Positions 1 to 7,861 of a DNA stretch of 18,784 bases are shown piece by piece. The notes under the pieces are model-generated. The model ran no database searches. It was given only the letters and a program-made list of their open reading frames with translations, and had not been told where the DNA came from. The position numbers were made by a program, and so were the translations under genes. The first letter of the stretch is position 1; every line of letters starts with the position of its first letter. This stretch comes from an uncultured Clostridia bacterium (GTDB lineage Bacteria; Bacillota; Clostridia; Christensenellales; Borkfalkiaceae), in contig CAKQSC010000014.1 of NCBI GenBank assembly GCA_934271725.1, positions 1 through 18,784 on the forward strand, read 5' to 3'.

Positions 1-5
1 CGGTT

Positions 6-710
6 ATGCAAAAGGCAAGATATAAAAGAGTCGTGTTAAAACTTTCCGGCGAGGCTCTTGCCGGAGAAAACGGATTCGGACTTAACGAAGCCGTTATAGA
101 TAAAGTCGTAAAGCAAATTAAAAAAATAAGAGAACTCGGCGTAGAAGTAGGAATGGTTATCGGTGGAGGCAACTTCTGGCGTGGCAGACAAGGCAAAGAG
201 ATGAACAGAACGACAGCCGATCATATGGGCATGCTTGCAACCGTTATCAATTCTCTTGCCATGCAGGACGCGCTTGAAAGAGCGGGCGTGCCGACAAGGG
301 TTCAGACCGCGCTTGAAATCACGAGAGTAGCGGAACCGTACATTCTCGGCAAAGCGTTGAAGCACTTGAACAAAGGCAGAGTGGTTATATTCGGTTGCGG
401 AACGGGCAACCCGTATTTTTCGACGGATACGGGCGCGGCGTTGAGGGCGGCGGAAATAGGCGCAGACTGTCTGCTTCTCGCAAAGAACGTGGACGGCATT
501 TACGACAGCGACCCGAAAGTCAATAAAAACGCAAAAAAATTATCCGAGATTTCCTATCTCGATTACGTGTCGAAAGACCTTAAAGCAATGGATACCACGG
601 CGGTAACTATCTGCAAGGAAAACGGAATACCCGTGCTTGTGTTCGGGCTTGACGACGACTCGATAGTTAAAGCGGTAACGAGCGAAAACGTAGGAACGCT
701 TATAAGATAA
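6..710 (+). CDS. pyrH: UMP kinase (uridylate kinase)
   Basis: Phosphorylates UMP to UDP with ATP in the cytoplasm, the step that feeds UTP and CTP synthesis. The 234-residue product has the normal length for bacterial PyrH and belongs to the amino-acid-kinase fold, not the eukaryotic UMP/CMP kinase fold. Visible family landmarks are the N-terminal VLKLSGEAL nucleotide-binding strand, the GGGNFWRG glycine-rich loop near residue 53, the NRTTADHMGMLATVIN segment, GTGNPYFSTDTGAALRA (UMP and phosphate contacts) and AKNVDGIYDSDP near residue 160. The start is only 5 bases from the left edge, so its ribosome binding site and the operon promoter lie outside the window. In many Firmicutes rpsB and tsf lie just upstream; that cannot be checked here. 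frr follows after 22 bases. Confidence 0.97.
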   Translation: MQKARYKRVVLKLSGEALAGENGFGLNEAVIDKVVKQIKKIRELGVEVGMVIGGGNFWRGRQGKEMNRTTADHMGMLATVINSLAMQDALERAGVPTRVQTALEITRVAEPYILGKALKHLNKGRVVIFGCGTGNPYFSTDTGAALRAAEIGADCLLLAKNVDGIYDSDPKVNKNAKKLSEISYLDYVSKDLKAMDTTAVTICKENGIPVLVFGLDDDSIVKAVTSENVGTLIR

Positions 711-732
711 ATCAATAAGGGAGATATAAATT

Positions 733-1314
733 ATGGCAGACGAAAAAACTTTGGAATCAGTTGAAACGATGCTCCTCGAAACGACGGATAAAATGGATAA
801 ATCCGTCAAGGTGCTCGAAAGCGATTTCGCGACTATAAGAGCGGGCAGAGCGAATCCGCATATTTTGGACAGAATACTCGTAGACTATTACGGAACGCCC
901 ACGCCTATAAATCAGGTGGGTAACATTTCCGTTTCGGACGGCAGATGTCTTGTAATCGCCCCGTGGGACGCAAGTATGCTTAAAGTTATCGAAAAGCAGT
1001 TGCTTGTCGAAAATATAGGCATAACGCCTTCCAACGACGGTAAGGTTATAAGACTCGTATTCCCCATGCTTACGGAAGAGAGAAGAAAGGAACTCGTAAA
1101 GCAGGTAAAGAAAATGGCGGAAGACGGCAAGGTTGCCGTAAGAAACGTAAGAAGAGAAGCGATGGAGTTTTTGAAAAAATGCAAAAACGACAAGTCTTTG
1201 AGCGAAGACGAAGTTTCATCTTACGAAAAGGACGTCGAAAAGGACGTAGCGAACTTTATAGCGAAAATCGACGCTGTATGCGCCGATAAAGAAAAGGACA
1301 TACTTTCGGTATAA
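733..1314 (+). CDS. frr: Ribosome recycling factor
   Basis: RRF splits post-termination ribosomes together with EF-G so that subunits can be reused. The product has 193 residues, slightly longer than the usual 185, with the extra residues at the N-terminus. Characteristic blocks are FATIRAGRANPHILDRI near residue 32, YYGTPTPINQVG, the hinge region around IAPWD, and RKELVKQVKKMAEDGKVAVRNVRR in the C-terminal helix of the three-helix bundle. AGGGAG sits 9 bases before the ATG and supports this start. The stop codon shares one base with the uppS start (TAATG), so translation of the two is probably coupled. The pyrH-frr order is conserved in most bacteria. Confidence 0.97.
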   Translation: MADEKTLESVETMLLETTDKMDKSVKVLESDFATIRAGRANPHILDRILVDYYGTPTPINQVGNISVSDGRCLVIAPWDASMLKVIEKQLLVENIGITPSNDGKVIRLVFPMLTEERRKELVKQVKKMAEDGKVAVRNVRREAMEFLKKCKNDKSLSEDEVSSYEKDVEKDVANFIAKIDAVCADKEKDILSV

Positions 1315-2021
1315 TGAACGAAGAAAACAACAACTTGCCCGCCCATATAGGAATTATAATGGACGGGAACGGCAGGTGGGCGACACTGCGCGGGAAACCG
1401 CGTAAGTACGGACACCTTGCCGGTAGCAAAACGGTTGAAAAAACCGTTGCATACGCTTTTGACAAGGGTATTAAAGCGGTATCGTTATATGCTTTCTCTT
1501 CCGAAAATTGGAACAGACCAAAAGAAGAAGTTGAAGGCATTTTTTCGCTTATAGAAAAGTTTTTGAAAACGAGCGTAAAAAAACTTACGGACGGTAACGT
1601 AAAACTCATCGTATCGGGTAGCCGTGAAGGGCTTCCCGACAAACTTATAAAAACGATAGACAAAAGCGTTGCGAAAACGGAAAATAACGACGGCGGAATA
1701 CTAAACGTTGCCGTAAATTACGGCGGTCGCGCGGACATTGTAAACGCCGTAAACAAACTTATAAAATCGGGCAAAACGGAAATAACGGAACAGGACGTTT
1801 CGGGTAATCTTTCGACGGCGGGTTTGCCTCCTCTCGATCTCATCATAAGGACGGCGGGGGAGAAAAGGCTTTCCAACTTTATGCTGTTCGAGGCAAGTTA
1901 CAGCGAACTTTATTTTACCGACGTTCTTTGGCCGGATTTTACAAAAGAAAAACTCGACGAGGCTTTAAAAGATTATCGTTCGAGAAAGAGAAACTTCGGA
2001 GGAATAACCGAAAATGCTTAA
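1314..2021 (+). CDS. uppS: Undecaprenyl diphosphate synthase (cis-prenyltransferase)
   Basis: Condenses isopentenyl diphosphate with farnesyl diphosphate to make C55 undecaprenyl diphosphate, the lipid carrier for peptidoglycan and wall polymers. The 235 residues carry the cis-prenyltransferase signatures: HIGIIMDGNGRWA with the catalytic Asp near residue 17, GHLAGSKTVEKTV, LYAFSSENWNRP, NVAVNYGGRADIV, and the C-terminal LDLIIRTAGEKRLSNFM followed by YSELYFTDVLWPDF. There is no strong SD at a usual distance; the start overlaps the frr stop by one base, which suggests translational coupling. It overlaps cdsA by 8 bases. uppS next to cdsA and dxr is the classic lipid-precursor cluster of Firmicutes. 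Confidence 0.96.
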   Translation: MNEENNNLPAHIGIIMDGNGRWATLRGKPRKYGHLAGSKTVEKTVAYAFDKGIKAVSLYAFSSENWNRPKEEVEGIFSLIEKFLKTSVKKLTDGNVKLIVSGSREGLPDKLIKTIDKSVAKTENNDGGILNVAVNYGGRADIVNAVNKLIKSGKTEITEQDVSGNLSTAGLPPLDLIIRTAGEKRLSNFMLFEASYSELYFTDVLWPDFTKEKLDEALKDYRSRKRNFGGITENA

Positions 2022-2886
2022 AAGAAGCATAACGGGCGCGGTGATAGTCGCGCTCACGGTGGGATTTTTCTTTTTAAGAGAAATAGATTACAGATTTTTT
2101 AATATAATGTTTTTGGCGATGTCCGTTTTCGGAACCTTTGAAATGCTCAGGGCGAACGGACAGAGAATAACAAAATCGGCAAAGATAACGACTTTCGTTT
2201 TTGCCTTTTTAACCGTACCGTTAACGACCTTTTTCGGGTATTACGGGCTACTCGGCGTAACGGGCGGTTACGTAGTCGCAATGCTTTCACTGCTCGTGTT
2301 CGATTACGATAACGTAACTGTCGAAAATCTCGGCTCGGCAATGCTTTGCTACGTATATCCTAATATGCTGATATGCGCAATGGTTCTTATGAACGCTTTG
2401 GGTATGGACTTTTTGGCGCCGTTCGGTACGAAAGACGGTGCAAAATACGCTTTCTCGGCACTTCTTATTTCCTTTTCGGTATGCCCCGCGACGGACGTTT
2501 TCGCATACCTTGTCGGTTGCACGCTCAAAGGTCCCAAGGCTTGCCCGAAAATAAGCCCTAAAAAGACGATTTCGGGGTATATAGGCGGTCTTGTCGGCGG
2601 AATAGCGATAAGCGTGTGTTTGTATTTCATTCTCGGAGCAACCGACGCTTTGCCCGTGATAACGGGTTTTCCGACGGTTGCGGTGTTTATAATAACGGGC
2701 GTAGTCGCTTCCGCGTTTACGGAACTCGGCGACCTTATAGAGAGCGTTATAAAAAGAAAGAACGAAATAAAGGATATGGGAACGTTGTTCCCGGGGCACG
2801 GCGGAATGATGGACAGAATAGACGGTTTGATTTTCGCTTCCGTCATAGTGTTCGTCGTGTTCAGAATTATAGTTTCTTGTATATAA
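2014..2886 (+). CDS. cdsA: Phosphatidate cytidylyltransferase (CDP-diglyceride synthase)
   Basis: Integral membrane enzyme that makes CDP-diacylglycerol from phosphatidate and CTP, the branch point for membrane phospholipids. The 290-residue sequence is hydrophobic with about seven to eight predicted membrane spans. It ends with the family signature: SVIKRKNEIKDMG followed by FPGHGGMMDRIDG near residues 250-270, containing the metal-binding Asp residues. An earlier PKISPKKTISGYIGG motif near residue 180 is also typical. GGAGGA lies 10 bases before the ATG, inside the end of uppS, which confirms the overlapping start. The dxr start follows the stop after a single base. Confidence 0.95.
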   Translation: MLKRSITGAVIVALTVGFFFLREIDYRFFNIMFLAMSVFGTFEMLRANGQRITKSAKITTFVFAFLTVPLTTFFGYYGLLGVTGGYVVAMLSLLVFDYDNVTVENLGSAMLCYVYPNMLICAMVLMNALGMDFLAPFGTKDGAKYAFSALLISFSVCPATDVFAYLVGCTLKGPKACPKISPKKTISGYIGGLVGGIAISVCLYFILGATDALPVITGFPTVAVFIITGVVASAFTELGDLIESVIKRKNEIKDMGTLFPGHGGMMDRIDGLIFASVIVFVVFRIIVSCI

Positions 2887-2887
2887 A

Positions 2888-4006
2888 ATGATAAAGATAG
2901 CGGTTATAGGAAGCACGGGTTCGATAGGAACACAGGCGTTGGACGTCGTAAGAATAAGTAACGGCGAATTGAAAGTCGTTTCACTTTCGGCTGGTTTTAA
3001 CGCTACGCTTCTCGAAAATCAAATAAAAGAGTTCAAGCCGGAAATCGCAACTCTCGAAAGCGGTATCATACGGACGGGAGGCGTTAAAACCTTTTGCGGT
3101 GAGAATGCTTTTTTAAACGCGATAACCGAAGATTGCGACGTAGTCCTTATCGCTTTGAGCGGGTTTAAGGCGTATTACGCGATAGAAAAGGCGATAGAAC
3201 TTAAAAAAGATATCGCGCTCGCCAACAAAGAAGCGATAGTTTCGGCGGGTGAAATACTTATCAAAAAGGCGATGGAAAACGGCGTTGATATTTACCCCGT
3301 GGACAGCGAACATTCCGCAATTTATCAATGTCTGAAATGCGGCAAAGAGGTAGACAAAATAATACTCACCGCTTCGGGCGGAAGTTTGAGAGATTATACC
3401 CCCGAAATGCTTTCGGGCGTAACCGCAAAAGAGGTTTTGAACCACCCGACGTGGGTTATGGGCAAAAAAATAACCGTAGACTCGGCTACGATGCTTAACA
3501 AAGGGTTTGAAGTAATAGAGGCGATGAGGCTTTTTAATTGCGGATACGACGACGTTAAGGTGGTTATTCATAAAGACAGCATAGTACATTCTATGGTGGC
3601 GTTTAAAGACGGCGCTGTTATCGCGCAAATGGGCAAGCCCAGTATGAAAGTGCCTTTAAGTTACGCGCTGTATCGCGGTAAAAGGGTGGAAACGGGAGTC
3701 GATAAACTCGATTTCAACGGGCTTGTTCTCGACTTTAAAGATGTCGAAAAAGGTAAGTATCCGTTGTTCGATTTGTCGCTCGAAGTCGCAAAACTCGGCG
3801 GATTATACCCCGCAATGCTCGTCGGAGCAGACGAGGTCGCCGTCGAAAGATTTTTAAAGGGCGAAATAAAGTTTACGGACGTTTATAAAGCGGTAAAGTG
3901 TGCTTTGGAAAAATGCGAAAAGGAAACGGACGGCTTGCCCGTAACGAAAGACAACGTGCTTTTTGCGGATTCAACCGCAAGAAAGTTTGCAAGGGAGTAT
4001 AAATGA
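2888..4006 (+). CDS. dxr: 1-deoxy-D-xylulose-5-phosphate reductoisomerase
   Basis: Converts DXP to 2-C-methyl-D-erythritol 4-phosphate with NADPH, the first committed step of the non-mevalonate isoprenoid pathway, which supplies the substrate of UppS two genes upstream. The N-terminal IGSTGSIGTQALDVV is the NADPH-binding P-loop. ANKEAIVSAG, PVDSEHSAIYQCL (metal-binding Asp and Glu), LTASGGSLRD and HPTWVMGKKITVDSATM are the canonical active-site blocks. At 372 residues it is a little shorter than the common 380-400. No SD is evident and the start is one base after the cdsA stop, so reinitiation is likely. The stop overlaps the rseP start as ATGA. The organism therefore appears to use the MEP pathway. 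Confidence 0.96.
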   Translation: MIKIAVIGSTGSIGTQALDVVRISNGELKVVSLSAGFNATLLENQIKEFKPEIATLESGIIRTGGVKTFCGENAFLNAITEDCDVVLIALSGFKAYYAIEKAIELKKDIALANKEAIVSAGEILIKKAMENGVDIYPVDSEHSAIYQCLKCGKEVDKIILTASGGSLRDYTPEMLSGVTAKEVLNHPTWVMGKKITVDSATMLNKGFEVIEAMRLFNCGYDDVKVVIHKDSIVHSMVAFKDGAVIAQMGKPSMKVPLSYALYRGKRVETGVDKLDFNGLVLDFKDVEKGKYPLFDLSLEVAKLGGLYPAMLVGADEVAVERFLKGEIKFTDVYKAVKCALEKCEKETDGLPVTKDNVLFADSTARKFAREYK

Positions 4007-5115
4007 ACATTCTTTCGGCAAGCGCGGTTTCCGTGTTTCAGTATATCGGTTACGTTCTTCTTGCGATAGTTATACTTCTCGTTATGATAACGGTGCACGA
4101 ATTCGGGCATTATATAGCGGGTAAACTGTTAGGATTTAAGATAAACGAGTTCGCGATAGGGTTCGGACCGAAACTGTTTAAAAAAACGAAAAAGAACGGC
4201 GAGGTGTTTTCCGTAAGAGCCTTTCCTTTGGGCGGTTTCTGCGCCTTTTACGGGGAGGAAGAGAATAAGGAAGATAAAGAAGCGTATCTTAACCAAAAGC
4301 CGTATAAAAGAATAATAGTGCTTGTATCGGGCGCGCTGATGAATCTTATTCTCGCGTTCGTCGTAATCGCTTTGATGTTTGCCGTTTACGGCGAACAAAG
4401 AGTTCAGGTAGTAAAGACGGCGGAAAGCGTTTCTTCCGGATATACGGATTTTATGCTCGAAGACGGGGACGTTATAGACAGGGTGAACGGAAGATATATA
4501 GTGTTCGCAAACGATTTGGGCGTTGCCCTGAAAGGTAAAAAGGCGGGCGATACGGTAAAAGTTTCCGTTTTGCGAAACGGTAAATACAAAACGTTGCAGG
4601 TAAAACTCGTCAGAGATATAACGGGCAATTCAAGCGAGCATTACGGCGCGCTCGGAATAGGCGAAGAGTTTGACGAAAGCGGAAAACTTATTCGCATAAA
4701 CGCTAAGACAAGTAACGTAAGGTTTGGTTTTTTCAAAACGGTAGGCGACTGTTTCGTCTATCATTTCAAACTCGCTTCGAGTATATTCCGCGTTATAGGG
4801 CAGTTGTTGACGGGAAAACTCGGTTTAACGTCGCTCGGCGGACCGATAACCACGGTCAAACAAACGGCTAATATGGTGCGAGTCGGAGGATTTGCGAGTT
4901 TTTTACAGATAACGGCGTTTATAGGCGTAAATCTCGGGGTATTCAATCTTTTGCCTTTGCCGGCGTTGGACGGCTCTCACGTGGTGTTTACGCTTATCGA
5001 ATGGATAAGAAAAAAGCCGATCAACAGAAAGGCGGAAGCGATTATACATTTGTGCGGATTTATTTTCCTTTTGGGATTTGCCGTGCTTGTGGACGTTTTA
5101 CAATTTTTTGCGTAG
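4003..5115 (+). CDS. rseP: RIP metalloprotease RseP (site-2 protease)
   Basis: Zinc intramembrane protease that cleaves anti-sigma factors and remnant signal peptides within the membrane (RasP in Bacillus). The 370 residues begin with a membrane span carrying HEFGH (His32, Glu33, His36), the zinc site. A PDZ-like region lies roughly at residues 125-210 (SGYTDFMLEDGDVIDRVNG), and a late span has NLLPLPALDGSHV, in which the Asp completes the zinc ligands. The C-terminus is again hydrophobic. AAGGGAG sits 6 bases before the ATG and the start overlaps dxr by 4 bases. The dxr-rseP pair is standard. The substrate cannot be told from the window because no sigma or anti-sigma gene is present. Confidence 0.94.
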   Translation: MNILSASAVSVFQYIGYVLLAIVILLVMITVHEFGHYIAGKLLGFKINEFAIGFGPKLFKKTKKNGEVFSVRAFPLGGFCAFYGEEENKEDKEAYLNQKPYKRIIVLVSGALMNLILAFVVIALMFAVYGEQRVQVVKTAESVSSGYTDFMLEDGDVIDRVNGRYIVFANDLGVALKGKKAGDTVKVSVLRNGKYKTLQVKLVRDITGNSSEHYGALGIGEEFDESGKLIRINAKTSNVRFGFFKTVGDCFVYHFKLASSIFRVIGQLLTGKLGLTSLGGPITTVKQTANMVRVGGFASFLQITAFIGVNLGVFNLLPLPALDGSHVVFTLIEWIRKKPINRKAEAIIHLCGFIFLLGFAVLVDVLQFFA

Positions 5116-5122
5116 GTGATTT

Positions 5123-5761
5123 ATGAAATACGATAAAGAAAAAGTAGTCGAAATTATATCGACGGAAAAGGTTATAGGAATAATAAGAGAAAAATCTTTT
5201 GCGGATTTGCTCACGAGAGCCAAAGGCATTATAGACGGCGGTGTAAAGGTTCTTGAAATCGCCCTTAACAGCGAAATGCCTTTCGACGCGATTTCGAGTT
5301 TAAACGAAACGTACGGCGACGATATTCTTTTGGGGGCGGGTACGGTGTTTTCCGCGTCGGACGGGGCGAAAGCCTTGCTTATGGGGGCAAAGTTCCTTGT
5401 TTCTCCCGTGTTTGTGGAAGAGGTTTACGAACTTGCAAAGGAAAAGGGAGTGCTGTATATAGCGGGTGCGATGACGCCTGCCGAGATATACGGGTTAAAG
5501 AGAAAAAACCTCGAAGTTATCAAACTGTTCCCCGCAAACTTTTTGGGGACGAAGTATTTAAAAGATATAAAAGGTCCTTTCGACGACGTAAAGTTTATAC
5601 CTTTTGCGGGAATTACGGAAAAGAACGCGAAAGAATGGCTTAAAGCGGGCGCGATAGCGGTAGCGGTAGGCGCAAGTCTGACCACGCCCGATAAGAATAA
5701 ATGCGATTGCGAAAAAATAAAAAACAACGCGGTAAAGTTTTTGTCCGCAATAAGAAAATAA
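5123..5761 (+). CDS. eda: KDPG/KHG aldolase family protein
   Basis: Class I aldolase family that splits 2-keto-3-deoxy-6-phosphogluconate or 4-hydroxy-2-oxoglutarate to pyruvate and glyceraldehyde 3-phosphate or glyoxylate. The 212 residues match the family length and TIM-barrel layout: catalytic Glu45 in VLEIALNSE, GAGTV at 71-75, SP at 94-95, and the Schiff-base lysine Lys134 in VIKLFPA. Two sites deviate from the E. coli Eda pattern: the position of Arg49 is Asn, and the phosphate-binding PTGG is IPFAG here. Substrate specificity is therefore uncertain, and a related aldolase function is possible. It begins 7 bases after rseP with an AGGTGAT ribosome binding site. This is an unusual last gene for this operon, where ispG often follows. 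Confidence 0.82.
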   Translation: MKYDKEKVVEIISTEKVIGIIREKSFADLLTRAKGIIDGGVKVLEIALNSEMPFDAISSLNETYGDDILLGAGTVFSASDGAKALLMGAKFLVSPVFVEEVYELAKEKGVLYIAGAMTPAEIYGLKRKNLEVIKLFPANFLGTKYLKDIKGPFDDVKFIPFAGITEKNAKEWLKAGAIAVAVGASLTTPDKNKCDCEKIKNNAVKFLSAIRK

Positions 5762-5773
5762 ACAACGTATAGT

Positions 5774-5804
5774 AACGCCCGACGGGAATTCCCCGTCGGG
5801 CGTT
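5774..5804 (+). terminator. Hairpin closing the pyrH-eda operon
   Basis: A perfect 13-bp inverted repeat (AACGCCCGACGGG, loop AATTC, CCCGTCGGGCGTT) starts 12 bases after the eda stop. The stem is strong but the following CGCTTTGG is a poor U-tract, so termination may be incomplete, or the hairpin may mainly protect the 3' end. The facing gene relic lies on the other strand. The core CCCCGTCGGG recurs in the hairpin at 16259-16299. Confidence 0.75.
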
Positions 5805-5880
5805 CGCTTTGGTAAAGTTTGTATTATTGCTTGGCATATCGGCCAGACAAAAAGTCTTACCGTCCTGCCGGTTGCGGTAT

Positions 5881-6584
5881 TTATTCGGCTATCGCGAAGG
5901 TTTTGTCCGCATAGTCGGGGAACTTTGCTTTGAAAGAATCGAGCAAATCGGCGTGTACGTAAATCTTCGTTACGCTTTCGGGCATAACTCTGCTTTCGTC
6001 TAGCCAAGACGCGTAAAGAGTTACGTTTTCCGTCGGATAGTACGGATCGGTAATCTTGTCGCCTTCCGGTTCGGGGTTGTCGTACCAACCCATAAACGCA
6101 GAATTACCTTTTGTAACTACCGTCGTAATACGATCGGATTTGTTCCCTTCGAGAATCGTTTCGTCGGGAAGAGGACCCGTGTCGCCGGCGCCTGCCATTT
6201 GTCCGCCGTTCATCTCAAAATGAATCGTAATAAGTTTCTTCCACTGAGCATATACTTTTATGTCGTAGGTCAAAGGAATGGTTTCGTAATAAGACGAGGT
6301 AAAATAAGTTTCCTCGTAACCGTTAGGGAACGTTACTCCCCAACCGACGAAAGCGTAACCGTCTTTTGACGGATTTTCGGGAAAGTCGAGAGTTTCGTTT
6401 CCTGCCGTCTGAATATTTTTTACACATTCGTCGTCGACGTAAAACGAAACCGTATATTTTTTTTGTCGTCGGGTTGTCCTTTTTGCAACGCAAAAATTAA
6501 AGTTTGTTCGTTTGACAAAGCGTAAACGAATTCGCCGTCGAAAGAAAAGCCTCCTCGTACGAACGGCGCGAGGAGGCTGACTAT
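5881..6584 (-). pseudogene. 5'-truncated, frameshifted relic of an InlB-repeat surface protein
   Basis: Two overlapping reading frames on the minus strand join into one sequence of InlB B-repeat (Listeria-Bacteroides, Flg_new) type. The upstream part (about 6584-6465) reads GGFSFDGEFVYALSNEQTL and then QKGQPDDKK. At a run of eight A (6457-6464 on the plus strand as T) the sense jumps frame and continues KYTVSFYVDDECVKNI, then GYAFVGWGV, IKVYAQWKK, FMGWYDNPE and NVTLYASW, which are typical repeat cores. One extra base in the run would restore the frame. The C-terminus (TKIYVHADLLDSFKAKFPDY, ADK) resembles the last turn of BspA-like leucine-rich proteins. There is no start codon, signal peptide or RBS: the frame is closed by a stop at 6585-6587, and the TetR terminator overlaps the 5' end. 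A TTG at 6273 could start a 130-residue piece, but I consider that unlikely to be functional. Confidence 0.72.
6541..6577 (-). terminator. Intrinsic terminator of the membrane-protein/TetR operon
   Basis: On the minus strand, GCCTCCTCG, an 11-base loop and CGAGGAGGC form a 9-bp GC-rich stem followed by TTTTCTTT. It begins about 80 bases after the TetR stop. The distal arm overlaps the first recognisable codons of the InlB-repeat relic. Confidence 0.8.
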
Positions 6585-6655
6585 TTATATTATTCGGTTT
6601 TGAAGTGTCTGTCGGGCATTTGCCCCGAGTCGTGGACGGCGGTGCCTTGCCGTTA

Positions 6656-7207
6656 TTATTCCGCTTTAAGAACGTCCGTTACGTATTTGGTTAAAACGTC
6701 GTGTATTTCTTCCATAGGAAATGGTTCGCCGGATAAAACCCAGTCCTGAAACATTCCTATCGCGCCGGAGATGATAAAACTCAAAAGATATTTGTCTTTG
6801 GGGTTTGCCGAGGTCGCGTTAAGTTGAAAATATTTGTCCGTGATGAGTTGTTTTACGGATTTTGTATATTGCCCCGACCATTTGGCGTTGATAATCGCTT
6901 TGTATATCCAGAAATCACGTTTCGCAAGTTCGTATAAATTATTGAGAAGGGGTATGGGCGAATCGAGTTTGTCGTTTATGTTTTTAAACGTTTCGTCGAG
7001 AGATGATACCATTTCGTATTTAGTTTGCTCTATAACGTCGTATACGTCTTTATAGTGTATGTAAAAGGTACCGCGGTGAATCCCCGCCCTTTCGGACAGT
7101 TCTTTTACGGTAATCTGTTCTATTTCCTTTTCTTCTATCAGTTCCGCAAACGCTTTTTTGATAAGCGTTTTAGTGCGAACCGTTCTTGCGTCGTCGCGTT
7201 TGTTCAT
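6656..7207 (-). CDS. TetR/AcrR-family transcriptional regulator
   Basis: A 183-residue one-component regulator. The N-terminal helix-turn-helix domain covers about residues 8-58, with the recognition region ITVKELSERAGIHRGTFY followed by HYKDVYDVIEQ, the usual end of the TetR DNA-binding domain. The C-terminal part (FWIYKAIINAKWSGQY and ISGAIGMFQDWVLSGEPF) resembles the TetR_C_7 group seen in DhaS-like Firmicutes regulators; the ligand is unknown. AAGGTG lies 6 bases before the ATG. The start overlaps the stop of the membrane-protein gene as ATGA, so the two are co-translated, and the regulator probably controls its own operon. A possible operator lies at 7770-7794. Confidence 0.9.
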   Translation of the reverse strand: MNKRDDARTVRTKTLIKKAFAELIEEKEIEQITVKELSERAGIHRGTFYIHYKDVYDVIEQTKYEMVSSLDETFKNINDKLDSPIPLLNNLYELAKRDFWIYKAIINAKWSGQYTKSVKQLITDKYFQLNATSANPKDKYLLSFIISGAIGMFQDWVLSGEPFPMEEIHDVLTKYVTDVLKAE

Positions 7208-7743
7208 TTTTCACCTTGTTCGTTTTTATTGTCGGCGGTATTTTCCGTAGCGGTTTCGCCGTTGTCTTCCGTTTTCTTTTCGCCGTCGTAGGTTTCATAG
7301 CCCGTTTCAGCGTCGTTTTTTCCGTCGGTATTTTCTATGCCGTCGCTTGCGGTGTTATCGCGTACTTCTTGCGTTTTCTTTTCGTCGTCGCTTGTCGTGT
7401 TTTCGGGAATCGAAGCGACGGGATTGTCGGATTTTTCTTCCGTAACGCTTTCGCCTTTTTTGCGTTTTTTGTTTTTACGGTTTTTTATTATGTGCCAAAG
7501 TTTTTTCAAAGCGACCGCCAGCGCGAGTTGAAGAGGTATGGCAGGGGTAAACGGTCCCGACCAGAACACGATAATCGCTACGAACGCCGTCCACCACCAA
7601 CTGCTTACGGTAATCGCAAGGAAGCCCGTTACTATGCACGGCGACCAGAAAATAACCTCGGCTATAATTATCCATATAAGCATTTCTTTGTTGAGAACGT
7701 TTTTTCTCAACCATTGCCAAAACTTTTTGATTTTTTCTTTCAT
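7204..7743 (-). CDS. Small membrane protein with acidic disordered tail, function unknown
   Basis: The 179-residue product starts with a basic amphipathic stretch (MKEKIKKFWQWLRK). Two or three hydrophobic segments follow at about residues 21-90, containing SSWWWTAFVAIIVFWSG and FTPAIPLQLALAVALKKL. A KNRKNKKRKKG basic cluster comes next, then about 80 residues rich in E, D, N, T, S and K with no hydrophobic core, probably disordered and cytoplasmic by the positive-inside rule. I chose the ATG at 7743 because a near-perfect promoter (7798-7826) puts the transcript start near 7791, so the longer open frame to 7854 would begin upstream of the mRNA. No clear SD precedes this ATG. The WWW/FTPAIPLQ core resembles uncharacterised Firmicutes membrane proteins; I cannot name a function. 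It overlaps tetR by 4 bases. Confidence 0.78.
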   Translation of the reverse strand: MKEKIKKFWQWLRKNVLNKEMLIWIIIAEVIFWSPCIVTGFLAITVSSWWWTAFVAIIVFWSGPFTPAIPLQLALAVALKKLWHIIKNRKNKKRKKGESVTEEKSDNPVASIPENTTSDDEKKTQEVRDNTASDGIENTDGKNDAETGYETYDGEKKTEDNGETATENTADNKNEQGEK

Positions 7744-7769
7744 ACACGTATTTAAAAAGTCGCAGACCT

Positions 7770-7794
7770 TATATCGGCGGTAAGTTGCCGTATA
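7770..7794. promoter_or_regulatory. Imperfect inverted repeat over the transcript start, candidate TetR operator
   Basis: Read on the minus strand, TATACGGC, an 8-base spacer and GCCG(A)TATA form an inverted repeat with one extra base in the right arm. It lies directly downstream of the -10 box, over the predicted start site. That is where a repressor such as the co-operonic TetR protein would block transcription. The assignment is inferred from position only. Confidence 0.4.
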
Positions 7795-7797
7795 ATT

Positions 7798-7826
7798 ATT
7801 ATACATCAAATGAAAAAAATAGTCAA
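7798..7826 (-). promoter_or_regulatory. Sigma-A promoter of the membrane-protein/tetR operon
   Basis: On the minus strand, TTGACT (7821-7826) and TATAAT (7798-7803) are separated by exactly 17 bases. This places the transcript start near 7791, giving an untranslated leader of about 48 bases before the ATG at 7743. It is back to back with the plus-strand promoter at 7862-7889. Confidence 0.82.
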
Positions 7827-7861
7827 ATACTAAAAAAATCAGAGTTTTTTTCAAAAGGGTA

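Noticed and set aside
7744..7854. N-terminal extension of the membrane-protein frame to a TTG at 7854
   Set aside because: The region contains the -35 and -10 boxes of the gene's own promoter, so these codons would not be in the mRNA.
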